Positions 19,384 through 28,238 of a stretch of DNA of 64,000 bases are shown piece after piece. The stretch's first letter is position 1. Each line of letters begins with the position of its first letter. Where the stretch lies: assembly GCA_016871805.1 (NCBI GenBank), contig VHCG01000003.1, positions 62,001 through 126,000 of the forward strand. Reading direction: 5' to 3'. The translations under genes were made by a program, and so were the position numbers. Source of the DNA: Verrucomicrobiota bacterium (lineage in GTDB: Bacteria; Verrucomicrobiota; Verrucomicrobiia; Limisphaerales; UBA9464). The notes below the pieces were generated by a model. That model was not told the origin of the DNA and did no database searches. It was given only the letters and a program-made list of their open reading frames with translations.

Positions 19384-19665
19384 GGTGGGCGGATTGAACT
19401 GGGGTCCAGGGACTCGCGGAAGGGAATTCTGCTGGGCTTTGGAGCACCGAACTTCCGGGACTCAGGCACGGGCCTGATGGCGTCCGGGAGAATTTTCCAA
19501 GAAGAGGGGAGCTCGGACCCAATGACACCCTCCAGCCGGCTCCCGAATGGACTGACCGACCGATCATTTTGATCCGGACTCTTCTTGATCCGGACTTGCC
19601 CGAACCGCGATTCCGGATCCATCTTCCAACAGGCTCGCCCCAGTGTTTTAACCCACCGGCACTCC

Positions 19666-21027
19666 ATGCTGACCGTCCTCGCCTCCTCTCCAACCCGGTC
19701 CGGGTTCTGTGACGGACTGTCCCGTCGCAATTTCCTGCGCATCGGCTCGCTGGGGCTCGGGGGCATGGCGCTTCCCGGACTGCTCCAGGCGGAGGCCGCC
19801 GCGGGCATCGGCAGCCGTGGCAACCAGCACAAGGCGGTCATCATGATCTTCCTCCCGGGTGGGCCCTCCCACCAGGACATGTTCGACCTGAAGATGGATG
19901 CCCCCGGAGAGGTTCGTGGGGAGTTCAAGCCGATCCCGACGAACGTCCCTGGAATCCAGATCTGCGAGCACCTGCCCCGTCTCGCCCGGCTGGCCGACAA
20001 GTACACGATCATCCGGTCGATGACCGGCATGGAGGATCGACACGAGTCCTTCCAGTGCTACACGGGTCGATTGAACCGGAACCAGCCTCCCGGGGGCTGG
20101 CCGTCGATGGGGTCCTTCCTGAACAAGGTGCAGGGCTCCGCCGATCCGTCGATGCCGGGTTTCGTGGGCCTTGCGCCGAAGATGGGCCACGTGCCGTGGT
20201 CCGACAACGGCGTCGCCGGATTCCTCGGGGCCGCCTGTGCCCCGTTCGAGATCAACAAGGGCGGTGGCAAGGACGACATGATCCTGAACGGCGTGACGCT
20301 TGACCGGCTCGCGGATCGACGTGCCCTGCTCTCGGGTCTCGACCAGTTCCGTCGTGACGTCGACAGCTCAGGCAACCTGTCCGGGCTCGACGCCTACAAC
20401 CAGCAGGCCTTCGGGATCCTGACCTCCAGCAGACTGGTCGAGGCCCTCGACTACAGGCGGGAGGATCCCCGGGTGATCGAAGCCTATGGCAAGGGGGATC
20501 CGAAGAACCGGGACGACGGTGCCCCGAAGCTGATGGAGCATTTCCTGGTGGCCCGGCGCCTCGTCGAGGCCGGAGCCCGGTGCGTCACCCTGGCATTCAG
20601 CCGGTGGGACCATCATGGCGACAACTTCGGCGCCCTACGGCAGGACCTCCCGCTGCTCGATCGAGGCCTGAGCGCCTTGATCCAGGACCTCCATGACCGT
20701 GGGCTCGACAAGGACGTGAGCGTGGTGGTCTGGGGCGAGTTCGGACGCACGCCCACCATCAACAAAGACGGAGGCCGGGACCACTGGCCCCGGGTGAGCT
20801 TCGCGCTGCTGGCCGGAGGCGGGATGCGGCACGGACAGGTGATTGGCGCCACGGACCGGCTCGGCGGAGAGGCGAGCGAGCGACCGGTGGGATTTGGCGA
20901 GGTCCACGCCACGCTCTACCAGAACCTGGGCATCGACGTGAACAAGGTGACCGTCACCGACCTCACCGGCCGGCCCCAGTTCCTGGTGGAACCCGGGATC
21001 CAGCCCATCCGGGAGCTGGTGGGCTGA
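19666..21027 (+). CDS. DUF1501 domain protein, Tat-exported (second copy)
   Basis: The 453-aa protein carries a Tat signal (SRRNFLRIGSLGLGGMALP) and the full DUF1501 pattern: IFLPGGPSHQDMFDLK, IIRSMTGMEDRHESF and GEFGRTPTINKDGGRDHW. The ATG at 19666 puts the twin arginine about 20 residues in. It is only distantly similar to the copy at 8.4 kb in the middle region, so the two are old paralogues rather than a recent duplication. Its function is not established. Confidence 0.88.
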   Translation: MLTVLASSPTRSGFCDGLSRRNFLRIGSLGLGGMALPGLLQAEAAAGIGSRGNQHKAVIMIFLPGGPSHQDMFDLKMDAPGEVRGEFKPIPTNVPGIQICEHLPRLARLADKYTIIRSMTGMEDRHESFQCYTGRLNRNQPPGGWPSMGSFLNKVQGSADPSMPGFVGLAPKMGHVPWSDNGVAGFLGAACAPFEINKGGGKDDMILNGVTLDRLADRRALLSGLDQFRRDVDSSGNLSGLDAYNQQAFGILTSSRLVEALDYRREDPRVIEAYGKGDPKNRDDGAPKLMEHFLVARRLVEAGARCVTLAFSRWDHHGDNFGALRQDLPLLDRGLSALIQDLHDRGLDKDVSVVVWGEFGRTPTINKDGGRDHWPRVSFALLAGGGMRHGQVIGATDRLGGEASERPVGFGEVHATLYQNLGIDVNKVTVTDLTGRPQFLVEPGIQPIRELVG

Positions 21028-21079
21028 GTCGGTCTTCGGAAGGCGCCTCCCCAGGATACACCGTCCACGACGGCGGATC

Positions 21080-21967
21080 TCAGCGGTCCACGCGGAACCA
21101 CGAAGCGATGGCGACGGCTCCGAGGATGAGTGCGCCTCCCAGAACCCGGAAGGCCATGGTGCGCCCCCCGACGGCCTGGCGCTCGGCGTTGCCGAGCCAA
21201 TTCCCCACCAGCCACACCAGGGCGAGGCTCATGAGACCGCGGGTCGCATAGAGCACATTGACTCCGGCGGCATCCCTCCACATCGCAATGGTCACGGTGA
21301 TGATGAACGCCTGGATCGCCGACAGCAGCGTGGCTAGGGACATCCATTTCCAGGCCGTGAGTGGTGCCCTGAGGGACGACCATCCGAAGAACGGAAGGGT
21401 GGACAGCGAGAGGATTCCAAGAGCGGCGAACTGCAGCGACAGGAACCCAAGGACACCGAAGTTTGCACCCCACGTCTGGATGAGGGTGTCGGTGAGCGCG
21501 AACGCGGCAGCACTTCCCAGGGCGGTCAACGTGGTGCGACCCATGCTCCGACCGGACTGCAGTTCCGTCAGCCCCATCACCACGACCCCGGAGGTCGCGA
21601 GTCCCGCGGCCCACCACTGGGCGGGCGTCAGTATGTGACCAAAACCCCACCGGGCAATCAGCGCCACGAAGATGACCTTGGCGCCGAGGAGAGGGGTCGA
21701 GACCGAAACATCGCCGATCCGCAGCGAAAGGACGTTGAGAAGGTGTCCCAGGACGAACGCCGCGGCGGTGAGGACCGGCTGATACCACAGGTGCCACGGG
21801 ATCGGCATCGGCTCCCAGGCCAGCGTCGGAACAAACAGGAGGGCCAGGATCACGTTGTTGACCACGACGGCGTGGACAACCCCAGCCCCGGCCGCGTAGG
21901 CGCGCTTGAACACCAGCGCCCCGGTGGCGAACACGACTGCCGCAACCAGGGGCAGGATCAACTGCAT
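21080..21967 (-). CDS. EamA/DMT-family transporter
   Basis: The 295-aa inner-membrane protein has ten predicted hydrophobic segments arranged as two five-helix halves, typical of drug/metabolite exporters (LILPLVAAVVFATGALVF ... VLGGALILGAVAIASWF). The substrate cannot be inferred. It converges on the second DUF1501 gene, and the SpoIIAA-like gene lies 88 bp upstream on the same strand. Confidence 0.85.
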   Translation of the reverse strand: MQLILPLVAAVVFATGALVFKRAYAAGAGVVHAVVVNNVILALLFVPTLAWEPMPIPWHLWYQPVLTAAAFVLGHLLNVLSLRIGDVSVSTPLLGAKVIFVALIARWGFGHILTPAQWWAAGLATSGVVVMGLTELQSGRSMGRTTLTALGSAAAFALTDTLIQTWGANFGVLGFLSLQFAALGILSLSTLPFFGWSSLRAPLTAWKWMSLATLLSAIQAFIITVTIAMWRDAAGVNVLYATRGLMSLALVWLVGNWLGNAERQAVGGRTMAFRVLGGALILGAVAIASWFRVDR

Positions 21968-22055
21968 GCCAACCGGTGGACGGCATCACCCGACCGACCG
22001 CGAAGGGAGGTCTGGAGCCGGAGGACGGCCCGGGCGGACCAGGCGGACCCGACGC

Positions 22056-22415
22056 TCATTCGAGTTCCAGCCACGCCCAGGCGGCGTCGATGTTGGCGCT
22101 GTCGAAATACTCGATCTTTGCCAGGGTGAAGGGCTTGCAGACCTTCGCCATCCACGCCTCCCACTTCCGATCCCCAACGAGGGCGATCCGCTCGATGTCC
22201 GTGCAGTGCTTCGTCGAGAACTTGATGTCGTCCCACAGGGCATGCAGGTCCCATCCATGGAAATCGTCGAAGTGCGCGAGAAGACGGACCTTCTTGTGGC
22301 TCTCGGTAGCCTTTTCCACGGTGGGCTGGAAATGGCGGTAGTCCTCGTCATGGAGCTTTCCACTCATCCTGAAGCCGAGGGTCCGTCCGGACGAGCGTGG
22401 GAGTGCGGTGATCAT
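22056..22415 (-). CDS. SpoIIAA-like (STAS-fold) protein
   Basis: This small 119-aa protein of the SpoIIAA-like family has GKLHDEDYRHFQPTVEKA, RLLAHFDDFHGWDLHALWDD, IERIALVGDRKWEAWMAK and a C-terminal AWAWLE. Members have a STAS-like fold, and several bind lipids or membranes; their role is poorly defined. The start is the ATG at 22415. A shorter form from the Met in RMSGKLH is equally possible. Confidence 0.8.
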   Translation of the reverse strand: MITALPRSSGRTLGFRMSGKLHDEDYRHFQPTVEKATESHKKVRLLAHFDDFHGWDLHALWDDIKFSTKHCTDIERIALVGDRKWEAWMAKVCKPFTLAKIEYFDSANIDAAWAWLELE

Positions 22416-22675
22416 GGTCGGTGGAGTAACGGTGCGGTTGCTGAATCGGGGTGGAGCATCCCGGACCCACACCCGTGACTCCTTGGAGGAACGACCGCCC
22501 TGTCTAGGGAGTCTATTCTGCCACGGAACCCTCGGGAAGATGGATTCTCGGGGACAACGGGAGCAGAACCGGTCCTGGACCCAGTCCCGAAACTCCGGGG
22601 GCATTCTTCCGCTGCGGGGACGGGACCACTGGAGGGCACACTGGCTCTCGAGCCTCCTGGATGGACCTCCCACAA

Positions 22676-22759
22676 AAGAAAAGCGGGCTTGGGGGTGACA
22701 CACGGTTTGCACCGCCCAAGCCCGCCAACCCACCCACTCGGGTGAATTAGTTTGGGGAC
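22676..22759 (-). ncRNA. Candidate small RNA ending at an intrinsic terminator
   Basis: On the minus strand a possible promoter (TTGAAG, 17 bp, TAGACA at 22794-22766) precedes about 85 nt. This stretch contains a small hairpin (CGGGT...ACCCG) and then a strong terminator hairpin. No coding frame fits and no minus-strand gene lies upstream, so the terminator must serve a short transcript. The family is not recognised. The -10 box is weak (3 of 6), so the exact 5' end is a guess. Confidence 0.4.
22683..22725 (-). terminator. Strong minus-strand intrinsic terminator
   Basis: The stem GCGGGCTTGGG / CCCAAGCCCGC is extended by GGTG/CACC past a one-base bulge. On the minus strand TTTTCTTTT follows at once; on the plus strand no T-run follows. 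The nearest minus-strand gene downstream starts at 22415, and the genes to the right are on the plus strand. Confidence 0.8.
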
Positions 22760-22956
22760 CCGATTTGTCTAAGCTCGTTGACGTCCTCCTTCAAGTTGTT
22801 TGTGAAGAATTTTTGGCGCACGGCGACCCGAGCGTGGGTGAATCCATGAGCCCTAGAATCTCCAGACCACAGAAATCACCGCGGGCGGACCCAGGAGGAG
22901 GCGTCGGCCCGGAATTTCGCCTCGTCCGCAAGCCCAGCACCTCCTAGCCTCGAACC

Positions 22957-23670
22957 ATGCTGCCCGGGCCGCTCCTCGCCGCCATCGCGACCAATCCCCC
23001 TGCCTCTCCAGCCTTGTCCCCGGAGGCGGGAGCACCGGGGTTTGGGGTGATGTTCTGGGTCCTGATCCTCGTGGGAAGCGCCGCCGTGGTGGTGGTCATC
23101 GAAAGGCTGCTCTATCTGCACCGGGTCCAGATCGACTCCGCACAGTTCCTCGCGGGTGTGCGGAACGTGATCCGCCGCGACAACGTGATCGAAGCACTGT
23201 CGATCTGCGACGCGACACCCGGACCCGTGGCCCGTCTGGTCAAGGCAGCCATTCTCAACCGGGATGGAGGTCGGGAACGCATCGATGAGGTGATCGAGGA
23301 GATCGGCCAGTCGGAGGTCCCGCGTCTGGAGCACAACCTCCCGCTTCTCGCCACGATCGCCCAGGTCGCTCCGCTGCTGGGGCTCATGGGAACCCTGTTC
23401 GGGTTCGGTGGCGTCTTCCGCGGTCTCCGCGGGGATGGCACGTGGGGCGCCGGCTATGCCGCACCGGCCCAGATGTTCGATGGCCTGATGCAGGCCCTCT
23501 ACTCGGGAGCGGTCAGCATCGGGATCGCCGCCTTCTGCTACGCCGCCTACAACTACCTCGTTCATCGGGTCAACCTGATCGTGATGGACATGGAGAAGGC
23601 GAGCCGGGATGCGGTCAGACTGGCCCTCGGGGATGCCGGTGCTCCCGGAGACCCGGGGCGGAACCCATGA
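22957..23670 (+). CDS. exbB: MotA/TolQ/ExbB proton channel family protein
   Basis: The 237-aa inner-membrane protein has three membrane segments: ~32-50 (MFWVLILVGSAAVVVVIE), ~130-155 (LLATIAQVAPLLGLMGTLFGF) and ~185-205. The conserved TolQ/ExbB region GLMGTLFGFGGVF is present. With ExbD it uses the proton gradient to energise TonB- or Tol-type transport across the envelope. It is the first gene of a four-gene operon whose members overlap by ATGA or GTGA. Confidence 0.9.
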   Translation: MLPGPLLAAIATNPPASPALSPEAGAPGFGVMFWVLILVGSAAVVVVIERLLYLHRVQIDSAQFLAGVRNVIRRDNVIEALSICDATPGPVARLVKAAILNRDGGRERIDEVIEEIGQSEVPRLEHNLPLLATIAQVAPLLGLMGTLFGFGGVFRGLRGDGTWGAGYAAPAQMFDGLMQALYSGAVSIGIAAFCYAAYNYLVHRVNLIVMDMEKASRDAVRLALGDAGAPGDPGRNP

Positions 23671-24083
23671 GATTCCAACGGACCACCCGCCTGTTCCGCG
23701 GCCAGCTGGACCTAGCCCCGTTCCTGTGTGTGCTCTTCCCGATCGCACTCGCCGCGATGCTGCAGGGGCACCTCATCCTGCCCCGCGGCAACCGGATCGC
23801 ACTGCCGGCCTCCTCCGCGGGTCCCGCAACGGCACACGGGGAGCCCACCCTGATCCTGGCCGTCGACAGACACCAACGGCTCTACTTCGAAAACCAGATC
23901 ACCACCCTGCAGTCCCTCGAGGAGACGCTCACCCGTCGCAGCCGTAACCCGCGCCCGGGAATCCTCCTTGTGGAGGCCGACGCCTCCGTCTCCTACGGAT
24001 TCCTGATGGGAATCTCGGACCTCGCACGCCGGTCCGGGATGACTGAGATTGTCCTCTCGACCCTCCCCGCTTCCACCCCGTGA
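23667..24083 (+). CDS. exbD: ExbD/TolR-family protein
   Basis: The 138-aa protein overlaps exbB by 4 bp (ATGA). It has a short cytoplasmic tail, one membrane segment (LAPFLCVLFPIALAAML) and a periplasmic domain with LILAVDRHQRLYFENQIT and a repeat-like C-terminal fold. The family's membrane Asp lies in the segment start (QLDLAPFLCVLF). It is divergent, and the assignment relies partly on its position after exbB. Confidence 0.78.
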   Translation: MRFQRTTRLFRGQLDLAPFLCVLFPIALAAMLQGHLILPRGNRIALPASSAGPATAHGEPTLILAVDRHQRLYFENQITTLQSLEETLTRRSRNPRPGILLVEADASVSYGFLMGISDLARRSGMTEIVLSTLPASTP

Positions 24084-24850
24084 CAGCACCCCACCCTCCC
24101 GAGCCGTCCGCGGTCTGGGGGCGTTCCCGGATCCTGGTCACCACGGCGCTCCTTGCCACGGTTCAAGGCATCCTGTTCATGTCCTTATCCCACTGGCCAA
24201 CCCTCCCGACCCCTCAGGTTGGAAAAGTCTTCACCATGAAGCTGGATCCCAGGCCCCAAAACCGGGTCGGGGCGGAAGGCTGGTCCGCGGATCCCCGACA
24301 ATTCTCGGCAAATCTCCGGGAGACGACGCCTCCGCAAAATCCCAGGTCCGGCGGAGGATCCGAATACCCGTTGTTCCGATGGGAGTCGTCCCCCCGATGG
24401 CTGGAGGCCTCTTCCGGGATCGAATGGAGCCCCGGACCGGACGGACAGGCCAGACAGGATCGGCAGGCGGGACGGACCATCGACGGTCCGATTCCGGGCC
24501 CTGCGATCCGACCCCTGCTTCTGAAAGGTGAGACCTCGGTCGCGCTCAGAGGTGATCTCGCATCGCTTGCCTTCGAAGCCGCCACTCCCCCCCCCTCCTC
24601 CATGGTCGAGGACATCCTGCCGTCGACGGTGGTCGAGCTCGTAGTCGGTCCGGGAGGCGACGTGATCCGGTCACGATTGGTCGAGGGATGCGGCAACGCC
24701 GACGCGGACCGTGCTGCTCTCGGATGGTCCCGCGGGCTCCGATTCATCACTGGGTCGGGCCAAGCCGGCCCCGGAATAGGGAATCCGGCGGAGTGGAGGA
24801 CCGGCGAGCTCGTGCTCCGCTGGAACACCCGCCCCGCCCCACAACAATGA
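24080..24850 (+). CDS. TonB-like energy transducer (putative)
   Basis: The 256-aa protein starts with GTG in a 4-bp overlap with exbD. One N-terminal membrane anchor (ILVTTALLATVQGILFMSL) is followed by a Pro/Gly-rich linker. The C-terminal domain (TVVELVVGPGGDVIRSRLVEGCGNADADRAALGWSRGL) follows the TonB C-terminal pattern of a beta-strand pair and a helix. It should couple ExbBD to outer-membrane receptors. The linker lacks the usual Pro-Lys repeats, so the call depends on context and fold pattern. Confidence 0.6.
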   Translation: MTAPHPPEPSAVWGRSRILVTTALLATVQGILFMSLSHWPTLPTPQVGKVFTMKLDPRPQNRVGAEGWSADPRQFSANLRETTPPQNPRSGGGSEYPLFRWESSPRWLEASSGIEWSPGPDGQARQDRQAGRTIDGPIPGPAIRPLLLKGETSVALRGDLASLAFEAATPPPSSMVEDILPSTVVELVVGPGGDVIRSRLVEGCGNADADRAALGWSRGLRFITGSGQAGPGIGNPAEWRTGELVLRWNTRPAPQQ

Positions 24851-25074
24851 CCAGCCCGGAGAATCTCATCCTCGGCTGGACCCTCGGAGTCCTAGGCACC
24901 CTCACGGTGCTCGCCCTCTGGGACGAACGGGTCCGACGACGGGTCGGCGCCGACATCTCGGAGGATCGGATCTTCCGCTGCGCCCAGTGCTCACTCGTCT
25001 ACACGGATGACCCAGAGGTCGACCGGTCACGCTGCCCGGGGTGCGGACGGACCAACATCCCCGTGGAGTTCTGA
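24847..25074 (+). CDS. Small membrane protein with zinc ribbon
   Basis: The 75-aa protein overlaps the TonB-like gene by ATGA. It has one membrane helix (LILGWTLGVLGTLTVLALW) and a C-terminal CAQC...CPGC zinc-ribbon pair. I do not recognise a family. Its coupling to the exb operon suggests an accessory role at the membrane. Confidence 0.75.
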   Translation: MTSPENLILGWTLGVLGTLTVLALWDERVRRRVGADISEDRIFRCAQCSLVYTDDPEVDRSRCPGCGRTNIPVEF

Positions 25075-25099
25075 GTCCCCCTCCGAGGAGGCTGGCCGC

Positions 25100-26032
25100 T
25101 CAGCCGAGGAGGTCCCGGGCCCCCGCGCAGTCCCGGTCGATCTGTGACCGAAGCGCATCGAAGGAGTCGAACCGACATTCACCCCGGAGGAATTGGACGA
25201 AGGTGATCTCGAGCTCCCGGCCATAGAAATCCCGCCCCCCGTCGAGGAGATGGACCTCGAAGCGGCTCTCCCCTTCCGGACGCTTCAGCGTCGGACGGAC
25301 ACCCCAGTTCAGCACGGCCGGGACCTCGACGGTGTCCGGCGGCATCCGGACCCGCGCGGCGTAGACGCCGTGCGGGGGAAGCTCGAGCCCATGGACATCG
25401 ACGTTGGCGGTCGGAAAGCCGATGCGACGTCCCAGCCTGTCGCCCTCGACCACGATCCCAGAAACGGCGTAGGGCCGACCCAGGAGCTCCGAGACGGTGT
25501 CAAGGTCCCCTTCCCTGAGGCTCTGGCGGATGCGTGAACTGCTGACGACGGTCCCGCCAATGGAGACGGGCTGGGCCACATGGACGGCAAATCCCCGTTC
25601 CGTGCCCATTCGTCGAAGGAGGGCGATGTCGCCCGACCTCTGCGCCCCGAACTGGAATCCCTCCCCCACCGAGAGGCTGGAGAATCCCGAGGTCCTCGAC
25701 AGCAGGTGCTCCACGAAGGCCTGACCACTGACGCGGGACAGTTCGGGGGTGAACTCGAGGACGAGCGCGACATCCATGCCGATCGACCCGAGATACCTGA
25801 GCCGCTGGGACAGGGACTGCAGAAGCCGTGGCGCCCTTTCCGGACAGACCACGGACTGAGGGTGGGGATCGAAGGTGAGAGCGACCGCACGTCCCCCCCG
25901 GATTCGGGCCTCATTGAGCGCGAGACGCAGCACATGCTGGTGCCCCAGATGGACCCCATCGAACATGCCCCAGGCGATGCTGGAACCCCGAGGGCTGCCT
26001 GGAAACGGTTCCGCGCTGCGGATGACCAGCAT
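25100..26032 (-). CDS. ribF: Bifunctional riboflavin kinase / FMN adenylyltransferase
   Basis: The 310-aa enzyme phosphorylates riboflavin to FMN and adenylates it to FAD. The N-terminal FMN adenylyltransferase domain has the nucleotidyl-transferase motif GMFDGVHLGHQHVL, TFDPHP and SSSRIRQSLREGDL. The C-terminal riboflavin kinase domain has GRRIGFPTANV, HGVYAARV and FYGRELEITFVQFLR. It is the last gene of the nusA-infB operon, 10 bp after truB, a common bacterial order. Confidence 0.96.
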   Translation of the reverse strand: MLVIRSAEPFPGSPRGSSIAWGMFDGVHLGHQHVLRLALNEARIRGGRAVALTFDPHPQSVVCPERAPRLLQSLSQRLRYLGSIGMDVALVLEFTPELSRVSGQAFVEHLLSRTSGFSSLSVGEGFQFGAQRSGDIALLRRMGTERGFAVHVAQPVSIGGTVVSSSRIRQSLREGDLDTVSELLGRPYAVSGIVVEGDRLGRRIGFPTANVDVHGLELPPHGVYAARVRMPPDTVEVPAVLNWGVRPTLKRPEGESRFEVHLLDGGRDFYGRELEITFVQFLRGECRFDSFDALRSQIDRDCAGARDLLG

Positions 26033-26042
26033 CGTTCCCCCC

Positions 26043-26759
26043 TTACTCCATTCCCTTGAGGCGGATCAACGGGATCACCCGGGCCTCCAGCCCCTTCCGA
26101 TCCAGAGCCAGAACCTCCTGGAGGGGCAGCGCATCGGCCACATCGAAGCGACCCGACGCCGTCCGGCGCAATGCCGCGAGATGGGCCCCGCAACCGAGGC
26201 GCTGGCCCAGATCGTGGGCAAGGGAGCGGACATAGGTGCCCTTGGTGCAGCTCACCCTGAAGTAACCGAAGGGGTCCTCATAATCCTCGAACCGGAAGGT
26301 GTAGACGTGGACAAGCCGGGGTTCCCTTGGAATCTCCCGCCCCTGGCGGGCCAGCCGGTACAGCGGAACCCCCCCGACCTTCTTCGCGCTGACCATGGGA
26401 GGAATCTGCTGGAGGTCGCCGACGAACGCCGATGCCGCCTCGTTCAGGTCCTCAAGGTAAAGCGGAGGAACGAGGCGGGTCTCCACGAGCTCGCCATCGG
26501 CGTCATAGCTGTCCGTGACCTCACCTAGGCGCATCGTGCCCTCGTAGACCTTGTCCGACGCCATGAGACGCTCCGAATACCGGGTCGCCTTGCCGAGGAC
26601 GAGGATGAGAAGTCCCGTGGCCATGGGATCGAGCGTCCCGCAATGCCCCACCTTGGGGAGCCGAAAATGGCCACGGACCTTCGCCACGACGTCGTGGGAA
26701 GTCCACTCGGAGGGCTTGTCGACCAACAGAGCCCCATCCAGCGCGTTGAGTTCCTGCAT
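26043..26759 (-). CDS. truB: tRNA pseudouridine(55) synthase TruB
   Basis: The 238-aa enzyme converts U55 of the tRNA T-loop to pseudouridine. The catalytic Asp lies in GHCGTLDPMATGLL (~40), with KVYEGTMRLGEVTDSYDADG and the YVRSLAHDLG motif. It is slightly short because the extra C-terminal PUA-like domain of longer forms is reduced. It lies 8 bp downstream of the DHH gene. Confidence 0.95.
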   Translation of the reverse strand: MQELNALDGALLVDKPSEWTSHDVVAKVRGHFRLPKVGHCGTLDPMATGLLILVLGKATRYSERLMASDKVYEGTMRLGEVTDSYDADGELVETRLVPPLYLEDLNEAASAFVGDLQQIPPMVSAKKVGGVPLYRLARQGREIPREPRLVHVYTFRFEDYEDPFGYFRVSCTKGTYVRSLAHDLGQRLGCGAHLAALRRTASGRFDVADALPLQEVLALDRKGLEARVIPLIRLKGME

Positions 26760-26767
26760 GAGGGGGC

Positions 26768-27745
26768 CTAGGCGGAGAGGGAACGCCGGACCGCGGCGAG
26801 CACGCGACGCTGGACCGACAGGGCTGTTCCCTGGATGCGGGCGCCCGCGGCAGCGCGGTGCCCCCCGCCACCAAAGAGGGCCGCGACGGCGCCCACGTCG
26901 ATGGACGGGTTCTTGCTGCGGATGCTGAGGCGGACCATGTCGGCCCCCATCTCCTCGAACATGATGGCGACAACGACGCCTTCGATGGCCCGGATGTGGT
27001 CAATCAGACCCTCGCTCTCCTCGGAGTCCGCCCCCGCCCGTGCATAGTCGGCCTTCCGGAGCCAAAAATAGGCGGTGCGATCACCGTGGGCCATGCGGAA
27101 CTTGCTGTAGACATGGCGGAGGAGTCGAACGCGCGTGATGGGGTAGCTCTGGTAGATCTTCTCGCAGAGCCCACCCAGATCGGCCCCGGCATCGACCAGC
27201 CGCGCCGCGATCTCCAGCGTTTCGGGGGTGGTGGTCGGATACTGGAAGCTACCGGTGTCCGTGCTGACCGCGGCGAACAGGCAGTTGGCCATCGGCTGGG
27301 TGATCTTCCAACCCGCCCACTGGCAGAGGTCGTAGACCAGTTCCCCGGTCGACGGCTCGCGCGGGGACACCCAGTTGATGTCGGCATACCGGGTGTTGCT
27401 GGCGTGGTGGTCGATGTTGATGAAGATCCCACGATCCCGGACCAGATCCCCGCAGCGTCCGAGCCGTTCGAAGCTGGCACAGTCCGTCGCAACGACCGCG
27501 TCGAAGCGGTGACCCGAGGCAGGACGCCGGACCCGTCGCTCCGGATCAAGGATCCGCAGCTTATCGGGACACCCATCGTCATTCCAGACGGTCACCGCCT
27601 TGCCCGCCCCCTCGAGGGCCAGGGCGAGACCGACCTGGGACCCGATGCAGTCGCCATCGGGTCGGACATGCCCGACCACACAGACGGACTTCGCGTCGGC
27701 GAGGGCATCGAGGAGATCTCGGACAGGTTTGGGTGCGGCCTTCAT
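26768..27745 (-). CDS. nrnA: DHH-family phosphoesterase (NrnA-like oligoribonuclease / pAp phosphatase)
   Basis: The 325-aa protein has the DHH metal motifs: GHVRPDGDCIGSQVGLALAL, ATDCA, NIDHHASNTRYADINW and TDTGSFQYPTTTPETL. A C-terminal DHHA1 domain ends with GGGGHRAAAG. NrnA proteins degrade short oligoribonucleotides and 3'-phosphoadenosine 5'-phosphate. The order rbfA-nrnA-truB-ribF is widespread in bacteria and supports the assignment. Confidence 0.9.
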   Translation of the reverse strand: MKAAPKPVRDLLDALADAKSVCVVGHVRPDGDCIGSQVGLALALEGAGKAVTVWNDDGCPDKLRILDPERRVRRPASGHRFDAVVATDCASFERLGRCGDLVRDRGIFINIDHHASNTRYADINWVSPREPSTGELVYDLCQWAGWKITQPMANCLFAAVSTDTGSFQYPTTTPETLEIAARLVDAGADLGGLCEKIYQSYPITRVRLLRHVYSKFRMAHGDRTAYFWLRKADYARAGADSEESEGLIDHIRAIEGVVVAIMFEEMGADMVRLSIRSKNPSIDVGAVAALFGGGGHRAAAGARIQGTALSVQRRVLAAVRRSLSA

Positions 27746-27799
27746 TCGGAGGAAACGTCGCGCTGGAGAGAGGACAGACCCGTCACGAAGGCGTCTGGT

Positions 27800-28174
27800 C
27801 TACTGCTGCTGCTGCCCGCGCTGCTCCTGCTCGATCTGCTCGAGGATGGAGAGGACACGGTTGCCCTTCTCGATCGAATCGTCGATCTGGAACCGGAGCT
27901 CCGGGGTGAACTTGAGCCGGACCGAGGAACCGACCCGGGACTGGATGAGACGGGATTTGGCCTCGAGCTCCTCAAGCGCGGTCCTGCGCTGGGCCTTCGA
28001 GCCGACAAAGCCGAGGAAAACGATCCCGGAGCGGAGGTCCCTCGCAACGCCGACATCGTTGACCGTCAGAAGCCCGGCCGTGTCGATCGGGATCTCCTGC
28101 CGGATCACCTCGGCGATCTCCTGCTTGAGCAGTTCGCGGACCCGGGCGATACGACGGTTTTTGGTCGGTTGCAT
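27800..28174 (-). CDS. rbfA: Ribosome-binding factor A
   Basis: The 124-aa protein helps mature the 30S subunit. The KH-type fold is visible in RRIARVRELLKQEIAEVI, ARDLRSGIVFLGFVG and LKFTPELRFQIDDSIEKGNRVLSIL. A short Gln-rich tail ends the protein. The start is the ATG at 28174 (MQPTKNRR); a longer reading frame adds 14 unlikely residues. It lies downstream of infB. Confidence 0.94.
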   Translation of the reverse strand: MQPTKNRRIARVRELLKQEIAEVIRQEIPIDTAGLLTVNDVGVARDLRSGIVFLGFVGSKAQRRTALEELEAKSRLIQSRVGSSVRLKFTPELRFQIDDSIEKGNRVLSILEQIEQEQRGQQQQ

Positions 28175-28238
28175 GCTTGGTAACAGCCCATCGGCGTTCT
28201 GGGGACAGGGTGTCAACGCAAGGACACCCCGACCGACG

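Larger units (their letters stand above)
22416..22956. other. Intergenic region with candidate small RNA
   Basis: No protein gene is convincing in these 541 bp. The part around 22740-22820 is visibly AT-richer than its surroundings, as promoters are. A strong minus-strand terminator and a candidate small RNA are listed separately. Confidence 0.6.

Noticed and set aside
26858-28183. 441-codon plus-strand open frame over nrnA and rbfA
   Set aside because: It spans two well-supported minus-strand genes and has no recognisable domain; an effect of high GC.
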